From positions 1 to 64,000 of the forward strand of contig NZ_WNKW01000006.1 in NCBI RefSeq assembly GCF_009720775.1: a stretch of DNA of 64,000 nucleotides, read 5' to 3'. The DNA is from Pseudoduganella danionis. GTDB taxonomy: Bacteria; Pseudomonadota; Gammaproteobacteria; Burkholderiales; Burkholderiaceae_D. Positions 17,529-25,926 of the stretch are shown here, piece after piece. The notes beneath the pieces are model-generated. The model saw only the letters and a list, made by a program, of their open reading frames with translations, made no database searches and had not been told where the DNA came from. How positions within the stretch are numbered: position 1 is the first letter of the stretch; each line of letters starts with the position of its first letter. A program made the translations under genes and the position numbers.

Positions 17529-18749
17529 CTATTTTCCCAATGCGTGAGAGATCAGGCGACGCTTCACTGCAGGCAATTTATCCAGCAAGTTTAATCCGAA
17601 ATTGCGCGCCACGCGCAGCGGCTCGATATTTGCCCCGAACAGCCGCGCCAGACCGTCCGTGGTCAACTGCATCAGCAGCACATCTTCCTTGCGTGCGCGC
17701 GCATAGCGGGCCAGCACGCGCTCGTCACCGAGGCTGCGCTGCGGCTCGCGCTCGCTCAGGGTTTTCACCAGTTGCGCCACGTCGGCAAAGCCCAGATTCA
17801 TGCCATGGCCGGCCATCGGGTGCACCACATGGGCAGCATCGCCTACCAGCGCCACGCGCTGCGCCACCATGGAATGAGGGCGGATCAGGCGCAGCGGGAA
17901 ATCACGCACCAGTTCCGGCTGCAGCGGCGTCAGCGCGCCGAGCTTTTCCTGCGCATACACGGCCAGCCGTGCCGCAATCTGCGCGGCCGACTCGCTGCGC
18001 AGCGTATCGGCCAGCGCATCAGGTGCCGACCACACCAGCGATACCTGATTGCCGGGCAGCGGCAGCAGCGCCACGATGCCATCCACGCCCGTGAACCACT
18101 GGTAGGCGGCGCCATGGTGCGGCAGTTCGCAGGCGAAGTTGGAGACCACGGCCCGCTGATTGTAGCTGCGATAGTCAAACCCGATATCACACTGGCCACG
18201 CACCCACGACTGGGCGCCGTCGGCCCCCACTACCAGCTGCGACTTGATGCAACTGCCATTTGCGAGTTGCACAGTGGCACTGTCCTGGGTCTGCAACAGG
18301 GCCGTGGCACGCCCTTCCACCTGCTGCACGTTCTGGGCGAACTTGAGTGCTGCATCGAGTGCCTGGGCAATATTGCGGTCTTCCATGATCCACGCCAGCG
18401 TATCGGTGCGCGCGCCATAGGCATCGAAACCTAGACCACCGGCCTGCGCGCCATCACCGTGTACGATCATGGCATCCACTGGCGCGACCCGGCTGGCATC
18501 GAGTGCTCCCCACACTTTAAGCGAAGTTAGCAGACGATAGGCCGTGTGATTGAGCGCGTACACGCGCGCATCCCAGCCCGGATCGGAACCGGCCGGTGCG
18601 GCCGGCGGCGAAGGCGGCCCCAGCAGAGTCACGCTAAAACCGGCCTGGGCAAGGCCCAGCGCAGTTGTCTTGGCAATTGCGCCATTGCCAACGATACAGA
18701 TATCACTCTCGATCACGCGCAGCGCAGCGCTGGAAGCTGGAATATTCAT
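17529..18749 (-). CDS. UbiH/UbiF/VisC-family FAD monooxygenase
   Basis: 406 residues from the ATG at 18749. An upstream extension of the frame is an artefact of reading the antisense strand of tRNA-Phe and is rejected. The N-terminal Rossmann motif is present in slightly altered form (CIVGNGAIAKTTALGLAQAG rather than GxGxxG). The second FAD motif is intact (VALVGDAAHVVHPMAGHGMNLGFADV). The family hydroxylates ubiquinone precursors. Whether this is UbiH, UbiF, UbiI or UbiM is not decided by eye. Confidence 0.88.
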   Translation of the reverse strand: MNIPASSAALRVIESDICIVGNGAIAKTTALGLAQAGFSVTLLGPPSPPAAPAGSDPGWDARVYALNHTAYRLLTSLKVWGALDASRVAPVDAMIVHGDGAQAGGLGFDAYGARTDTLAWIMEDRNIAQALDAALKFAQNVQQVEGRATALLQTQDSATVQLANGSCIKSQLVVGADGAQSWVRGQCDIGFDYRSYNQRAVVSNFACELPHHGAAYQWFTGVDGIVALLPLPGNQVSLVWSAPDALADTLRSESAAQIAARLAVYAQEKLGALTPLQPELVRDFPLRLIRPHSMVAQRVALVGDAAHVVHPMAGHGMNLGFADVAQLVKTLSEREPQRSLGDERVLARYARARKEDVLLMQLTTDGLARLFGANIEPLRVARNFGLNLLDKLPAVKRRLISHALGK

Positions 18750-18789
18750 GCAATCATTATAGCGGGTCACATCGCCAGAAAACGGGGGC

Positions 18790-18817
18790 TTGCACTTCTG
18801 CGCAAGTCTGCTATAAT
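18790..18817 (+). promoter_or_regulatory. tRNA-Phe promoter
   Basis: -35 TTGCAC (18790-18795) and a perfect -10 TATAAT (18812-18817) with a 16-bp spacer, ending 10 nt before the mature tRNA. Confidence 0.8.
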
Positions 18818-18827
18818 TTTGCCTCTT

Positions 18828-18903
18828 GGCCTGGTAGCTCAGTTGGTAGAGCAGAGGATTGAAAATCCTTGTGTCGGTGGTTCGATTCCGCCCCGGGCCA
18901 CCA
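18828..18903 (+). tRNA. tRNA-Phe (GAA)
   Basis: A 76-nt cloverleaf: acceptor arms GGCCTGG and CCGGGCC (one G-U), D-arm GTAGCTCAGTTGGTAGAGC, and an anticodon stem GAGGA/TCCTT around loop TTGAAAA giving anticodon GAA. The T-arm contains GGTTCGATTCC, and CCA is encoded. It lies at the switch from core chromosome to accessory DNA. No second copy of its 3' end was found elsewhere in the window, so use as an integration site is unproven. Confidence 0.97.
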
Positions 18904-18909
18904 AAATTC

Positions 18910-18940
18910 AACGCCCAACTGTTCTCAGTTGGGCGTTTTC
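18910..18940 (+). terminator. Intrinsic terminator after tRNA-Phe
   Basis: AACGCCCAACTG (18910-18921) and CAGTTGGGCGTT (18926-18937) form a perfect 12-bp stem with a TTCT loop, ending in a short T run. The following 18941-19166 stretch has no gene I can support; it includes several short GC-rich palindromes and is probably the island edge. Confidence 0.9.
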
Positions 18941-19166
18941 ATTTGTGCTTCCCGCATGCCACGCGGGGTTCCCGCACATTCTGCGTGTGCGACCGGGGTC
19001 CTGTGGTCTGGCAGGAACATCCCCAGTTGCGCTCCGTTCCGCCCTCTCTTCTCTCGAAATCGGCGCTAACTTCTTCGCCGTGGCACACGCACATGGCCTT
19101 TTGCGACCATGATTTGTGCGCGTGCCATTGCCATTCGTTGTCGGGCTTGCTTGGAGCAGCAGTCCG

Positions 19167-20117
19167 TCACGCCAACACTGCCGCCGCGCAAGGCATGGAA
19201 TACAAGCCTGCGCGTTGCTGCGTGACGACGAGTGCTCCGTAGGCCGCCAGTCGAGCCTCGTGCTCCGGCTTGCCCTTGTCCTTCGACTTGATCTTGAACA
19301 GGTCAATCGGCTTGTCGCTCTTCTGGCCAGCGCGCTGCATGATCCTTTCTCCGTCCACCTCGACTCCCTTGAACGACCACAGCGACTCGAAGACCTTAGC
19401 CTGACCATCGGTGAACCGGATCGGCGTGGCCTGCACGTCCGGCAGCGTCGCCCACTTGAAGTCCGCTGAGAATGGCCCGTTCACAGGTGCGGCCGGATCG
19501 GCCACTGCTGGCGCTGCAGACGGTGCCGAAGGGATGAACGAGATCCCGCCGCCATAGAACGTGAATCGTTCTTCCAGCGCCAGCCATTCCACTCCTGAGC
19601 CGAATGGCGATCCACGAGTCGTGCGCGGCCTGGGAGTGATGACTCGGATGTTGCTACCCGCAACTCGGACACGATCCAGCAAGGTCGGCTCATGCAGCAC
19701 TCTCGTCAGATCTCGGGCCAGCACGACCGGAGATCGGCGGGCGTTACCGAGCCGCCAAGCACCGTCGCCCAAATCATCTACGTCGTCGCGACTCTTGATG
19801 TCGAGCGCGAGGCGCATTTTCTGCCGCAGCCAGTCTTCATCCAGGGCCAATGCCGCACCATCGATTGCCTCGACCGGCACCTGGCCACACTCCGGGCAAC
19901 GGCAGATCCGACCGCCCCGGCCGTCACTCCAGACCTGCGCCCGATGCTGCTGGCAGTGGGGGCAGAGCACAAAAGACTGATCCAGCACTGCTGGCCTGAC
20001 CGTTTTGCCGAGCACAGACAAAGCAGATACCTCGCGTGGCGACAGCGTGGCACGCAGTACCGGCGTGCCACCCGCGAACAGACGGCAAACCAAGGCCCAG
20101 GCATCGTGCGTCGCCAT
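19167..20117 (-). CDS. Unrecognised protein with zinc ribbon and C-terminal helical domain
   Basis: 316 residues; I do not recognise a named family. Residues ~50-76 hold two Cys pairs (LCPHCQQ and CRCPEC), a probable zinc ribbon. A Pro/Ala-rich linker precedes a C-terminal segment (FTDGQAKVFESLWSFKGVEVDGERIMQRAG) that could be a winged helix. It starts 3 nt after the stop of the next minus-strand gene, with a GAGGA site inside that gene, so the two are one operon. A nucleic-acid-binding role is an inference from the zinc ribbon and putative wing only. Confidence 0.75.
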   Translation of the reverse strand: MATHDAWALVCRLFAGGTPVLRATLSPREVSALSVLGKTVRPAVLDQSFVLCPHCQQHRAQVWSDGRGGRICRCPECGQVPVEAIDGAALALDEDWLRQKMRLALDIKSRDDVDDLGDGAWRLGNARRSPVVLARDLTRVLHEPTLLDRVRVAGSNIRVITPRPRTTRGSPFGSGVEWLALEERFTFYGGGISFIPSAPSAAPAVADPAAPVNGPFSADFKWATLPDVQATPIRFTDGQAKVFESLWSFKGVEVDGERIMQRAGQKSDKPIDLFKIKSKDKGKPEHEARLAAYGALVVTQQRAGLYSMPCAAAVLA

Positions 20118-20120
20118 TGA

Positions 20121-21356
20121 TCAGTCCTCGTAGGCCGATGATGAACTGACTGCGTCGGTCTCTGGCGGCAATTCCTGGGCACTGAGGGTCTGGCCCTTCT
20201 GCAAGATGCCCACCGCGACAAGGTAACCCTCCAGTTGCGCCTGCATCTTGGCGTCGAACTTGTGCAGGTTCAGCCGCCCTTTGCTGGTCACTTCGATGGT
20301 GACCACCTTGGGGCGAGTCCTGCCCGGCTCGGGCGGGTAATAGAGATTGACCTGTGCCGCTGTCACCGCCCACTGACCCTCCAGCGGGCCTGGGAGTTTC
20401 TCCTTCAGCAAATCGTGTACCGAGCGTTGCTGGCTGGACTGCATCGCCGTGCATTCGATCTTCAGCGCCGTGTCGGGGCTGAGCAGGGTGAGTGCCTTGA
20501 GCTGCACCATCGAAAAACCGTCCTCAAAGACCTCCGGCACATCGAACCCGGTGCGCAGCATCGACAGATCCAGAGTCGGCGACTTGATCTTGTGAGCGCT
20601 TGCTTTCACGCCCAGCACATGCTCCGCGAAGGCCTCGACCAGCATTTGCTGATACTTTGCCCCGCCGCGCACCAGCGTGCGCACGACACCGGTGGACTTG
20701 GCGTACTCCAGCACCATGTGAATGTTGGGGTTGCCGACCCGGCGCTTCAGGGTCGCTCCCTCAAACTCCAGGCGCAGCATCGCCATGTCCTTGACATGGA
20801 CCGACAACAGGAACACCCCCGGACTGCGCTCGACCAAGTGCGCCACGCTGCCGTCTCCGCATTGCAGTTCGCGCTTGTAGAAAGCCGAGATGGCATGACG
20901 CAACGCTGTCAGATTGGCATCCGAACCGTTCGGTTGGCGTTTCAAGCCAAGGTCGTATTGCTGCGTCTGCTGCCCATGCTGTTCCCAAAAGCTGAAGTCA
21001 TAGGCGCGCTCGAACAGCGCCGGGTGGTGGACGTAGAGCCAGAAGGAACGGTGGACGTCACTTGCACACAGCGCCAAGCCCGCCAGCGCAGCACCATCGG
21101 CCACGGCCGCCTCAAACATCGCCTGCTTGCCTGCCGCATCGCCCAACTGAACGCTGGCCATGAGGTTGGCTGTCATCCGGTCGCGGGCAGCAATGTCGGG
21201 CCAGACCTTAACCGCTTCGACCAGAAACTGGCTGGTCTCAGGTGTGTCATCCCAGGCAAAGCCATGGGGCACCGGCAGGCTGTGGGTGGTCAGGAAGTCG
21301 CGCAACGTGGCATCCACCGGCAGCTCGAGCATCACGTCGACAAAGGTCTTCTTCAT
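20121..21356 (-). CDS. Unrecognised 411-aa protein
   Basis: The ATG at 21356 has an AAAGGAC site and matches the promoter below; 19 upstream residues in frame are rejected. No motif, signal or membrane segment stands out, and I cannot assign a family. It is the first gene of a minus-strand pair, divergent from a XRE regulator across 244 bp. The C-terminal third includes a polar segment (VVTIEVTSKGRLNLHKFDAKMQAQLEG). The paired zinc-ribbon protein and the regulator/ImmA neighbours suggest a regulated accessory module. Confidence 0.78.
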   Translation of the reverse strand: MKKTFVDVMLELPVDATLRDFLTTHSLPVPHGFAWDDTPETSQFLVEAVKVWPDIAARDRMTANLMASVQLGDAAGKQAMFEAAVADGAALAGLALCASDVHRSFWLYVHHPALFERAYDFSFWEQHGQQTQQYDLGLKRQPNGSDANLTALRHAISAFYKRELQCGDGSVAHLVERSPGVFLLSVHVKDMAMLRLEFEGATLKRRVGNPNIHMVLEYAKSTGVVRTLVRGGAKYQQMLVEAFAEHVLGVKASAHKIKSPTLDLSMLRTGFDVPEVFEDGFSMVQLKALTLLSPDTALKIECTAMQSSQQRSVHDLLKEKLPGPLEGQWAVTAAQVNLYYPPEPGRTRPKVVTIEVTSKGRLNLHKFDAKMQAQLEGYLVAVGILQKGQTLSAQELPPETDAVSSSSAYED

Positions 21357-21460
21357 CTTGATCGTCCTTTCTGGATCGGCGTCGAAGGTCTGCGACCGAT
21401 GTACGGACTGCACTGGCCAGCGACTGGGTTACTGAACACGCACCTCGCACAAGTAAAGTA

Positions 21461-21550
21461 GCGAGATACAAGCGCGATTCTGAACCTCAGATTTCCGCTT
21501 GTCAATCAAATCGGCACATCTAGACCTCGTTTGTATCTCGCGGCTATACT
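21461..21550. promoter_or_regulatory. Divergent promoters with an 11-bp inverted operator pair
   Basis: GCGAGATACAA (21461-21471) and its exact reverse complement TTGTATCTCGC (21531-21541) flank the intergenic region. The minus-strand promoter has -35 TTGACA (21500-21505) and -10 CAGAAT (21477-21482), spacer 17, so the left operator lies at its start site. A plus-strand -10 TATACT (21545-21550) places the right operator in the spacer of the XRE-gene promoter. The layout suggests that one factor, probably the XRE protein, represses both operons. Confidence 0.75.
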
Positions 21551-21600
21551 GGCGGTCTTGTTTTTGTTAACTGACTGTTTTCCCCTACAGGAGCATCGCT

Positions 21601-21930
21601 ATGGCTTCAGCGTTCGGAGCACGCCTGCGACGCTTACGCGAGGCGAAGAAATTGACCTTGCAACAGGTCGCCGACGCTGTCGGCTGTACCAAGGCGTACA
21701 TATGGGAACTGGAGATGAAGGACGGCCAGCGCCCTTCTGCCGAGCGAATTCAGGCGATAGCCAAGGTGCTGGGCGTGACGATGGAGGATGTGATGGGGGA
21801 GCCCGTCGATCAGGTTCCCCAAGCCAGTCCAGAAGATGTGGCTTTCTTCCGCGAGTACGCTGGAATGACGGACGAGGAGAAGGATCGCTACCGTCAGGCC
21901 CTCAAAATCATGTTCCCTGACAAGAGCTAA
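21601..21930 (+). CDS. XRE-family transcriptional regulator
   Basis: 109 residues. Residues ~5-62 form a Cro/CI-type helix-turn-helix (LRRLREAKKLTLQQVADAVGCTKAYIWELE); the C-terminal tail ends in TDEEKDRYRQALKIMF. An AGGAG site precedes the ATG. It is followed by an ImmA/IrrE peptidase gene, a common pairing in which the peptidase cleaves or inactivates the regulator to derepress. It is the natural candidate to bind the 11-bp inverted repeats upstream. Confidence 0.92.
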   Translation: MASAFGARLRRLREAKKLTLQQVADAVGCTKAYIWELEMKDGQRPSAERIQAIAKVLGVTMEDVMGEPVDQVPQASPEDVAFFREYAGMTDEEKDRYRQALKIMFPDKS

Positions 21931-21943
21931 GGCTGTCTGACAA

Positions 21944-22873
21944 TTGAGCGTATCCCAGCCCCTCACCGGTTCCATCGCGGCCAGCACCGTCTTGAGATGG
22001 TTGCGGGCCTGGCACGCCGACGGCATGCCAGATGCCGTGGATCTGGAAGTCGTCCGGCAAATGCTTCCAGAGACGCCTTACGGCAAAGGGGTGCGGGAGA
22101 TCAAGGCCCCGATGGTGCTGGACATCAATAGCTGCGAAGGCATGCTGGTGCGCAACCCACAGGACACCGCAGAGTGGGGCATCTTCTATAACGGCAAGGC
22201 AAACCCCGAGCGCCAGCGTTTCACCATCGCTCACGAACTGGGCCACTTCATCCTTCACCGTGATCAGCGGCAAAGTTTCAACTGCGACAAGGAAAGCGTG
22301 TACTCCGGCGCGGACACTATCCGTGTCATCGAACGTGAGTCGGACGACTTTGCCAGCAACCTGCTGATGCCTGGCGACTTGCTGCGCGAGTGGATCTCAA
22401 ACCAGCGCATCGACTTGCATGTCCTGAGCGCCCTTGCCAAACGGTTCCAGGTGTCGTTCGAGGCGCTGTGTATTCGGTTCATCAAATTCACCACGCAGCG
22501 AGCAATCCTTGTCTATTGGGACAACGGTTTCGTGAAGTACGAATGGCGCAGCAGCAGCGCGGTCAAGACGCGCGCCCGCATTCGGCGCACTGACGATCCG
22601 CAGGAACCATTACCCGGCACCCTGGCTGCTGATTCCACCGTTGAGCAGGAGTGGGATGGCACGGAGATGTCTGCCGCGATCTGGTGCCCGGAGGAGGCAC
22701 CACACATGAAGTTGCGCGAGTTCAAGCACAGCTACACCACAGGAGATCGCGTCCTGACCCTTCTGCTACTGGAAAGTGCTGAACCACGGTCATGGGATCG
22801 GTCTTGGCAAGACGGCGAGAGCTTTGACAGCTTCGATCAGTTCGTCTCGAACGGGCAATTGCCAGTACGGTGA
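21944..22873 (+). CDS. ImmA/IrrE-family metallo-endopeptidase
   Basis: 309 residues from a TTG start 13 nt after the regulator; an alternative ATG lies at 22025. Zinc motif HELGH (97-101) in FTIAHELGHFILHRDQ, with the later acidic ERESDDFASNLLMP segment supplying the third ligand. ImmA cleaves the ImmR repressor of ICEBs1 and IrrE controls DdrO in Deinococcus. The C-terminal ~120 residues extend beyond the minimal peptidase and may sense a signal. Its last codons overlap the next gene by four bases (GTGA), implying coupling. Confidence 0.92.
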   Translation: MSVSQPLTGSIAASTVLRWLRAWHADGMPDAVDLEVVRQMLPETPYGKGVREIKAPMVLDINSCEGMLVRNPQDTAEWGIFYNGKANPERQRFTIAHELGHFILHRDQRQSFNCDKESVYSGADTIRVIERESDDFASNLLMPGDLLREWISNQRIDLHVLSALAKRFQVSFEALCIRFIKFTTQRAILVYWDNGFVKYEWRSSSAVKTRARIRRTDDPQEPLPGTLAADSTVEQEWDGTEMSAAIWCPEEAPHMKLREFKHSYTTGDRVLTLLLLESAEPRSWDRSWQDGESFDSFDQFVSNGQLPVR

Positions 22874-23742
22874 GTCCCTCGATGACAGGCTTGCCGATCC
22901 AACCCATAGATGAAGAACTGCAGACCTTGCAACGCGAGGTGCAGCGAATGCTGGGTCGTTGTCTCTTGCGTCTTCAGCAGTACGAGCAACTGATGAAGGC
23001 CATCGTGGCCCACCACGAAATCTCCGCGTCAGGATCACCCCTCGAATCAAACCAGGCGGAGCGCATTGCGGATGCCGCAAACAAGACTCTGGGTACGTTG
23101 GTTGGCACGCTGCTCGGAACGTATGTCACCAGCGGCGACCAAGACGAGGTCGCCGAACCAGATGCGCCCGACAACATCATCTCGTTCAAGATGAAGATGA
23201 GCTTGCGGATGTCTGCCGCGGATTTCGATACGACGCAAAACGATCTGAAGGAACTGGTTCTGTTGCGGAACAACCTGGTGCACCACTTTATCGACCAGCA
23301 CGACCTTTGGAGTCTGGACGGATGCCGTGGTGCGCAAGAGTCCTTGGTGGCGGCCTACAGTCGCGTCGATCAACACTTTGAGCAACTGCGAGGCTGGGCG
23401 GAGCACATGGATCAGGCCCGTCGTCTGGCGGCGGAGTTTGCCCAGTCCGATGCCTTCCGCGATCTGGTGATCAACGGCATAGCGCCGGATGGCTCGGTGG
23501 ATTGGCCCGCAGCCGGAATTGTTCGCGCATTGCATGAGGCAGCAGATCAGTTGGCTGTCGACGAGTGGACGCCGGTCACTACTGCTGGACGATGGATTGC
23601 AGAAAGGCACCCCGATCAACTGCCCGCCAAGTATGGGTGCAGCAGTTGGCGGCAGGTCGTGCACGAATCCCGCCTTTTCGAGCTTCGGTATCGCGAAGTG
23701 AATGGCCAGCGAGCGGCTTGGTACCGGCCCAAAAAGACATAG
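22870..23742 (+). CDS. Putative HEPN-like ribonuclease fused to a LOTUS/OST-HTH domain
   Basis: 290 residues from a GTG overlapping the upstream stop (ATG at 22882 is the alternative). The helical N-terminal half contains RNNLVH (133-138), which fits the R-polar-x3-H motif of HEPN RNases, within LKELVLLRNNLVHHF. Residues ~214-288 (VTTAGRWIAERHPDQL to AAWYRPK) resemble an OST-HTH/LOTUS winged helix, known to bind RNA (G-quadruplex RNA in some cases). This predicts a guided or targeted RNase, but both calls are from motif reading alone. It is translationally coupled to the ImmA peptidase. Confidence 0.7.
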   Translation: MSPSMTGLPIQPIDEELQTLQREVQRMLGRCLLRLQQYEQLMKAIVAHHEISASGSPLESNQAERIADAANKTLGTLVGTLLGTYVTSGDQDEVAEPDAPDNIISFKMKMSLRMSAADFDTTQNDLKELVLLRNNLVHHFIDQHDLWSLDGCRGAQESLVAAYSRVDQHFEQLRGWAEHMDQARRLAAEFAQSDAFRDLVINGIAPDGSVDWPAAGIVRALHEAADQLAVDEWTPVTTAGRWIAERHPDQLPAKYGCSSWRQVVHESRLFELRYREVNGQRAAWYRPKKT

Positions 23743-23831
23743 TGCAAGACCCGCGCACTCCCGCTAAATCACGTTACGCGAAGTGCCCTTGGTTTCTAGC
23801 ATGAGCAGCGTTTTCCATCGGAACGCTTGCC

Positions 23832-24047
23832 ATGACAGAAATCGAACCTATCTCCATTTGCACATCACCTGAACGGCCACGGCACGGGCATCAAGAAATC
23901 GCTGATCTCTTGGCTGCCGCGCTGCTGCGCCTTCGTGTCCGCCAATCGCGCGACATCCCCCAAAACAGCGAGCACGTTTGCCTTGGCTTCCCCGGCCAAC
24001 AGCGCGTGAATGCGAACCCCGATCACAACAACGGAGTTCGCCCATGA
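23832..24047 (+). CDS. Small protein of the recombinase cassette
   Basis: 71 residues with a helical core (EIADLLAAALLRLRVRQSRD) and no other motif. It overlaps the DUF2924 gene by 4 nt (ATGA). I remember similar small frames immediately upstream of DUF2924-recombinase pairs in other proteobacterial elements, which supports it as a real gene. Function unknown. Confidence 0.7.
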   Translation: MTEIEPISICTSPERPRHGHQEIADLLAAALLRLRVRQSRDIPQNSEHVCLGFPGQQRVNANPDHNNGVRP

Positions 24048-24517
24048 CAGCACACGCAACCTCACCCACGCCCGCATCAGTCGCCGCCCGCGTCGCGGCT
24101 ATTCCCCATCTTTCGATGGATGATCTTTGGGCTCTCTGGGACGACCATTTTGAGGAGCGGCCGAATCACCACCATCGGGTCTGGTTGGAAAGTCGCCTGG
24201 CCTACCGGATGCAAGAGCGTGCGTTTGGCGGTTTGAAACCGTCACTGCGCAAGAAGCTTGAGGAGGTTGGCGAAACCGGCATCTTGCCCAAGCAACTGCG
24301 CGGCGATAGCCAACGCCTACTGCCCGGTACCGTCCTGACACGCATCTACGACGACATTGAACATCGTGTTCTGGTACGCGGATCGAATGATTTCGAGTAC
24401 CAGGGGCAACGTTTCAAGAGCCTGTCCGCTGTGGCCAAACGCATCACAGGTAGCCATTGGTCAGGCCCGGTGTTCTTTGGTTTGAAGACACCAGCTTCGA
24501 AGAAGAGGGCAGTATGA
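24044..24517 (+). CDS. DUF2924 protein, partner of the serine recombinase
   Basis: 157 residues from the ATG at 24044 (GGAG site upstream). The body WALWDDHFEERPNHHHRVWLESRLAYRMQERAFGGL and the C-terminal GQRFKSLSAVAKRITGSHWSGPVFFGL match DUF2924, which almost always precedes a serine recombinase. The C-terminal part looks like a small nucleic-acid-binding fold. It overlaps both neighbours by 4 nt, so the set is translated as a unit. A role as recombinase accessory or directionality factor is inference. Confidence 0.88.
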   Translation: MTAHATSPTPASVAARVAAIPHLSMDDLWALWDDHFEERPNHHHRVWLESRLAYRMQERAFGGLKPSLRKKLEEVGETGILPKQLRGDSQRLLPGTVLTRIYDDIEHRVLVRGSNDFEYQGQRFKSLSAVAKRITGSHWSGPVFFGLKTPASKKRAV

Positions 24518-25926
24518 GCTCAGTGCGTCGAAACCAGATTCCCGCAGTCACGCCAAAGAAGCGCTGCGCCGTCTACACCCGCAAGTCCACTGACGAAGGC
24601 CTCGATCAGGAATACAACAGCCTCGAGGCACAGCGTGATGCAGGCTTGGCCTTCATTGCAAGCCAACGGCATGAAGGCTGGATAGCCGTCGACGACGGAT
24701 ACGACGACGGCGGCTACTCTGGCGGCAACATGGAACGGCCCGGGCTGCGCCGACTGATGATCGACATCGAGGCGGGGAAGATCGATACCGTGGTCGTCTA
24801 CAAAATCGACCGCCTCACGCGCAGCCTGCCGGACTTCGCAAAGCTGGTCGACGTTTTTGACCGCAACGGCGTCTCCTTTGTCGCGGTCACGCAGCAGTTC
24901 AACACCACCACATCGATGGGCCGATTGACCCTCAACATCCTTTTGTCATTCGCGCAGTTCGAACGCGAGGTCACCGGCGAACGCATCCGCGACAAGATCG
25001 CCGCCAGCAAGGCCAAAGGCATGTGGATGGGCGGAGTCCCACCGCTCGGATACGACGTGGTCGAACGCAAGCTCGTCATCAACGACCGTGAAGCCGCGCT
25101 GGTGCGTGACATCTTCCGCCGATACGCCGAGCATGGCTCGGCTGCGCGACTCGTCCGCGAACTGGAAATCGAAGGGCATACCACCAAGGCATGGGTCACC
25201 CAGTCCGGCCGGGAGCGACTGGGGCGCAGCATCGATCAGCAGTACCTCTTCACCTTGCTGCGTAACCGCATCTACCTCGGCGAAATCTGCAATCACGAGA
25301 CGTGGTACTCGGCCCAGCACGACCCCATCATTTCTCAAGAATTGTGGGATGCGGCACACGCCTTCATTGAGAGGCGAAAGCAGGCTCCGCGCGAACACCG
25401 AGCCAAGCATCCGGCACTGCTGGCGGGACTTCTGTTTGCACCGGATGGCCAACGGATGTTGCACTCCTTCGTCAAAAAGAAAAATGGTCGGCAGTACCGC
25501 TACTACGTGCCTTACCTGCACAAGCGGCGCAACGCCGGTGCCAGCCTGGCTCCGCATACGCCGGACGTGGGCCACCTGCCAGCCGCCGAGATCGAAGATG
25601 CCGTGTTGGCGCAAATCCATGCTGCGCTCTCATCGCCGCAAATGCTGATCGCAGTGTGGAGATCCTGCCAGCAGCATCCGGCGGGGGCGACGCTGGACGA
25701 GGCACAGGTGGTGGTCGCCATGCAGCGCATCGGTGACGTGTGGTCGCAACTGTTCCCTGCCGAGCAGCAACGGATCACACGGCTGTTGATCGAACGCGTG
25801 CAACTACACGGGCACGGCCTGGATATCGTTTGGCGAGAGGACGGTTGGATCGGATTCGGTGCGGACATCAGCACGCATCCCTTGATCGAAGAGTCCCAAG
25901 AGCGTGTCGAGGAGGCTTTGGCATGA
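24514..25926 (+). CDS. Large serine recombinase (site-specific integrase)
   Basis: 470 residues. The resolvase domain has the nucleophile S25 in AVYTRKSTDE, then SLEAQRDAG, KIDRLTRSLPDFAKLVD and EREVTGERIRDKIAASKAKGMWMGG, the conserved catalytic and E-helix regions. A recombinase domain (PPLGYDVV, DIFRRYAEHGSAARLVRELE) follows. The usual zinc-ribbon Cys pairs are absent in the C-terminal half, where LLAGLLFAPDGQRM stands instead. Likely the prophage integrase or excisionase; the att core is unknown. Start chosen for the ATGA overlap with DUF2924. Confidence 0.93.
   Translation: MSSVRRNQIPAVTPKKRCAVYTRKSTDEGLDQEYNSLEAQRDAGLAFIASQRHEGWIAVDDGYDDGGYSGGNMERPGLRRLMIDIEAGKIDTVVVYKIDRLTRSLPDFAKLVDVFDRNGVSFVAVTQQFNTTTSMGRLTLNILLSFAQFEREVTGERIRDKIAASKAKGMWMGGVPPLGYDVVERKLVINDREAALVRDIFRRYAEHGSAARLVRELEIEGHTTKAWVTQSGRERLGRSIDQQYLFTLLRNRIYLGEICNHETWYSAQHDPIISQELWDAAHAFIERRKQAPREHRAKHPALLAGLLFAPDGQRMLHSFVKKKNGRQYRYYVPYLHKRRNAGASLAPHTPDVGHLPAAEIEDAVLAQIHAALSSPQMLIAVWRSCQQHPAGATLDEAQVVVAMQRIGDVWSQLFPAEQQRITRLLIERVQLHGHGLDIVWREDGWIGFGADISTHPLIEESQERVEEALA

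Noticed and set aside
18828..18903. tRNA-Phe as attL of the prophage
   Set aside because: No repeat of the tRNA 3' end is found near 61530 or elsewhere in the window, and the integrase is a serine type, which rarely uses tRNA ends. It may border a larger island ending outside.
18750..18911. N-terminal extension of the UbiH-like frame
   Set aside because: It translates the antisense of tRNA-Phe and leader, a known artefact; the ATG at 18749 gives the family N-terminus.
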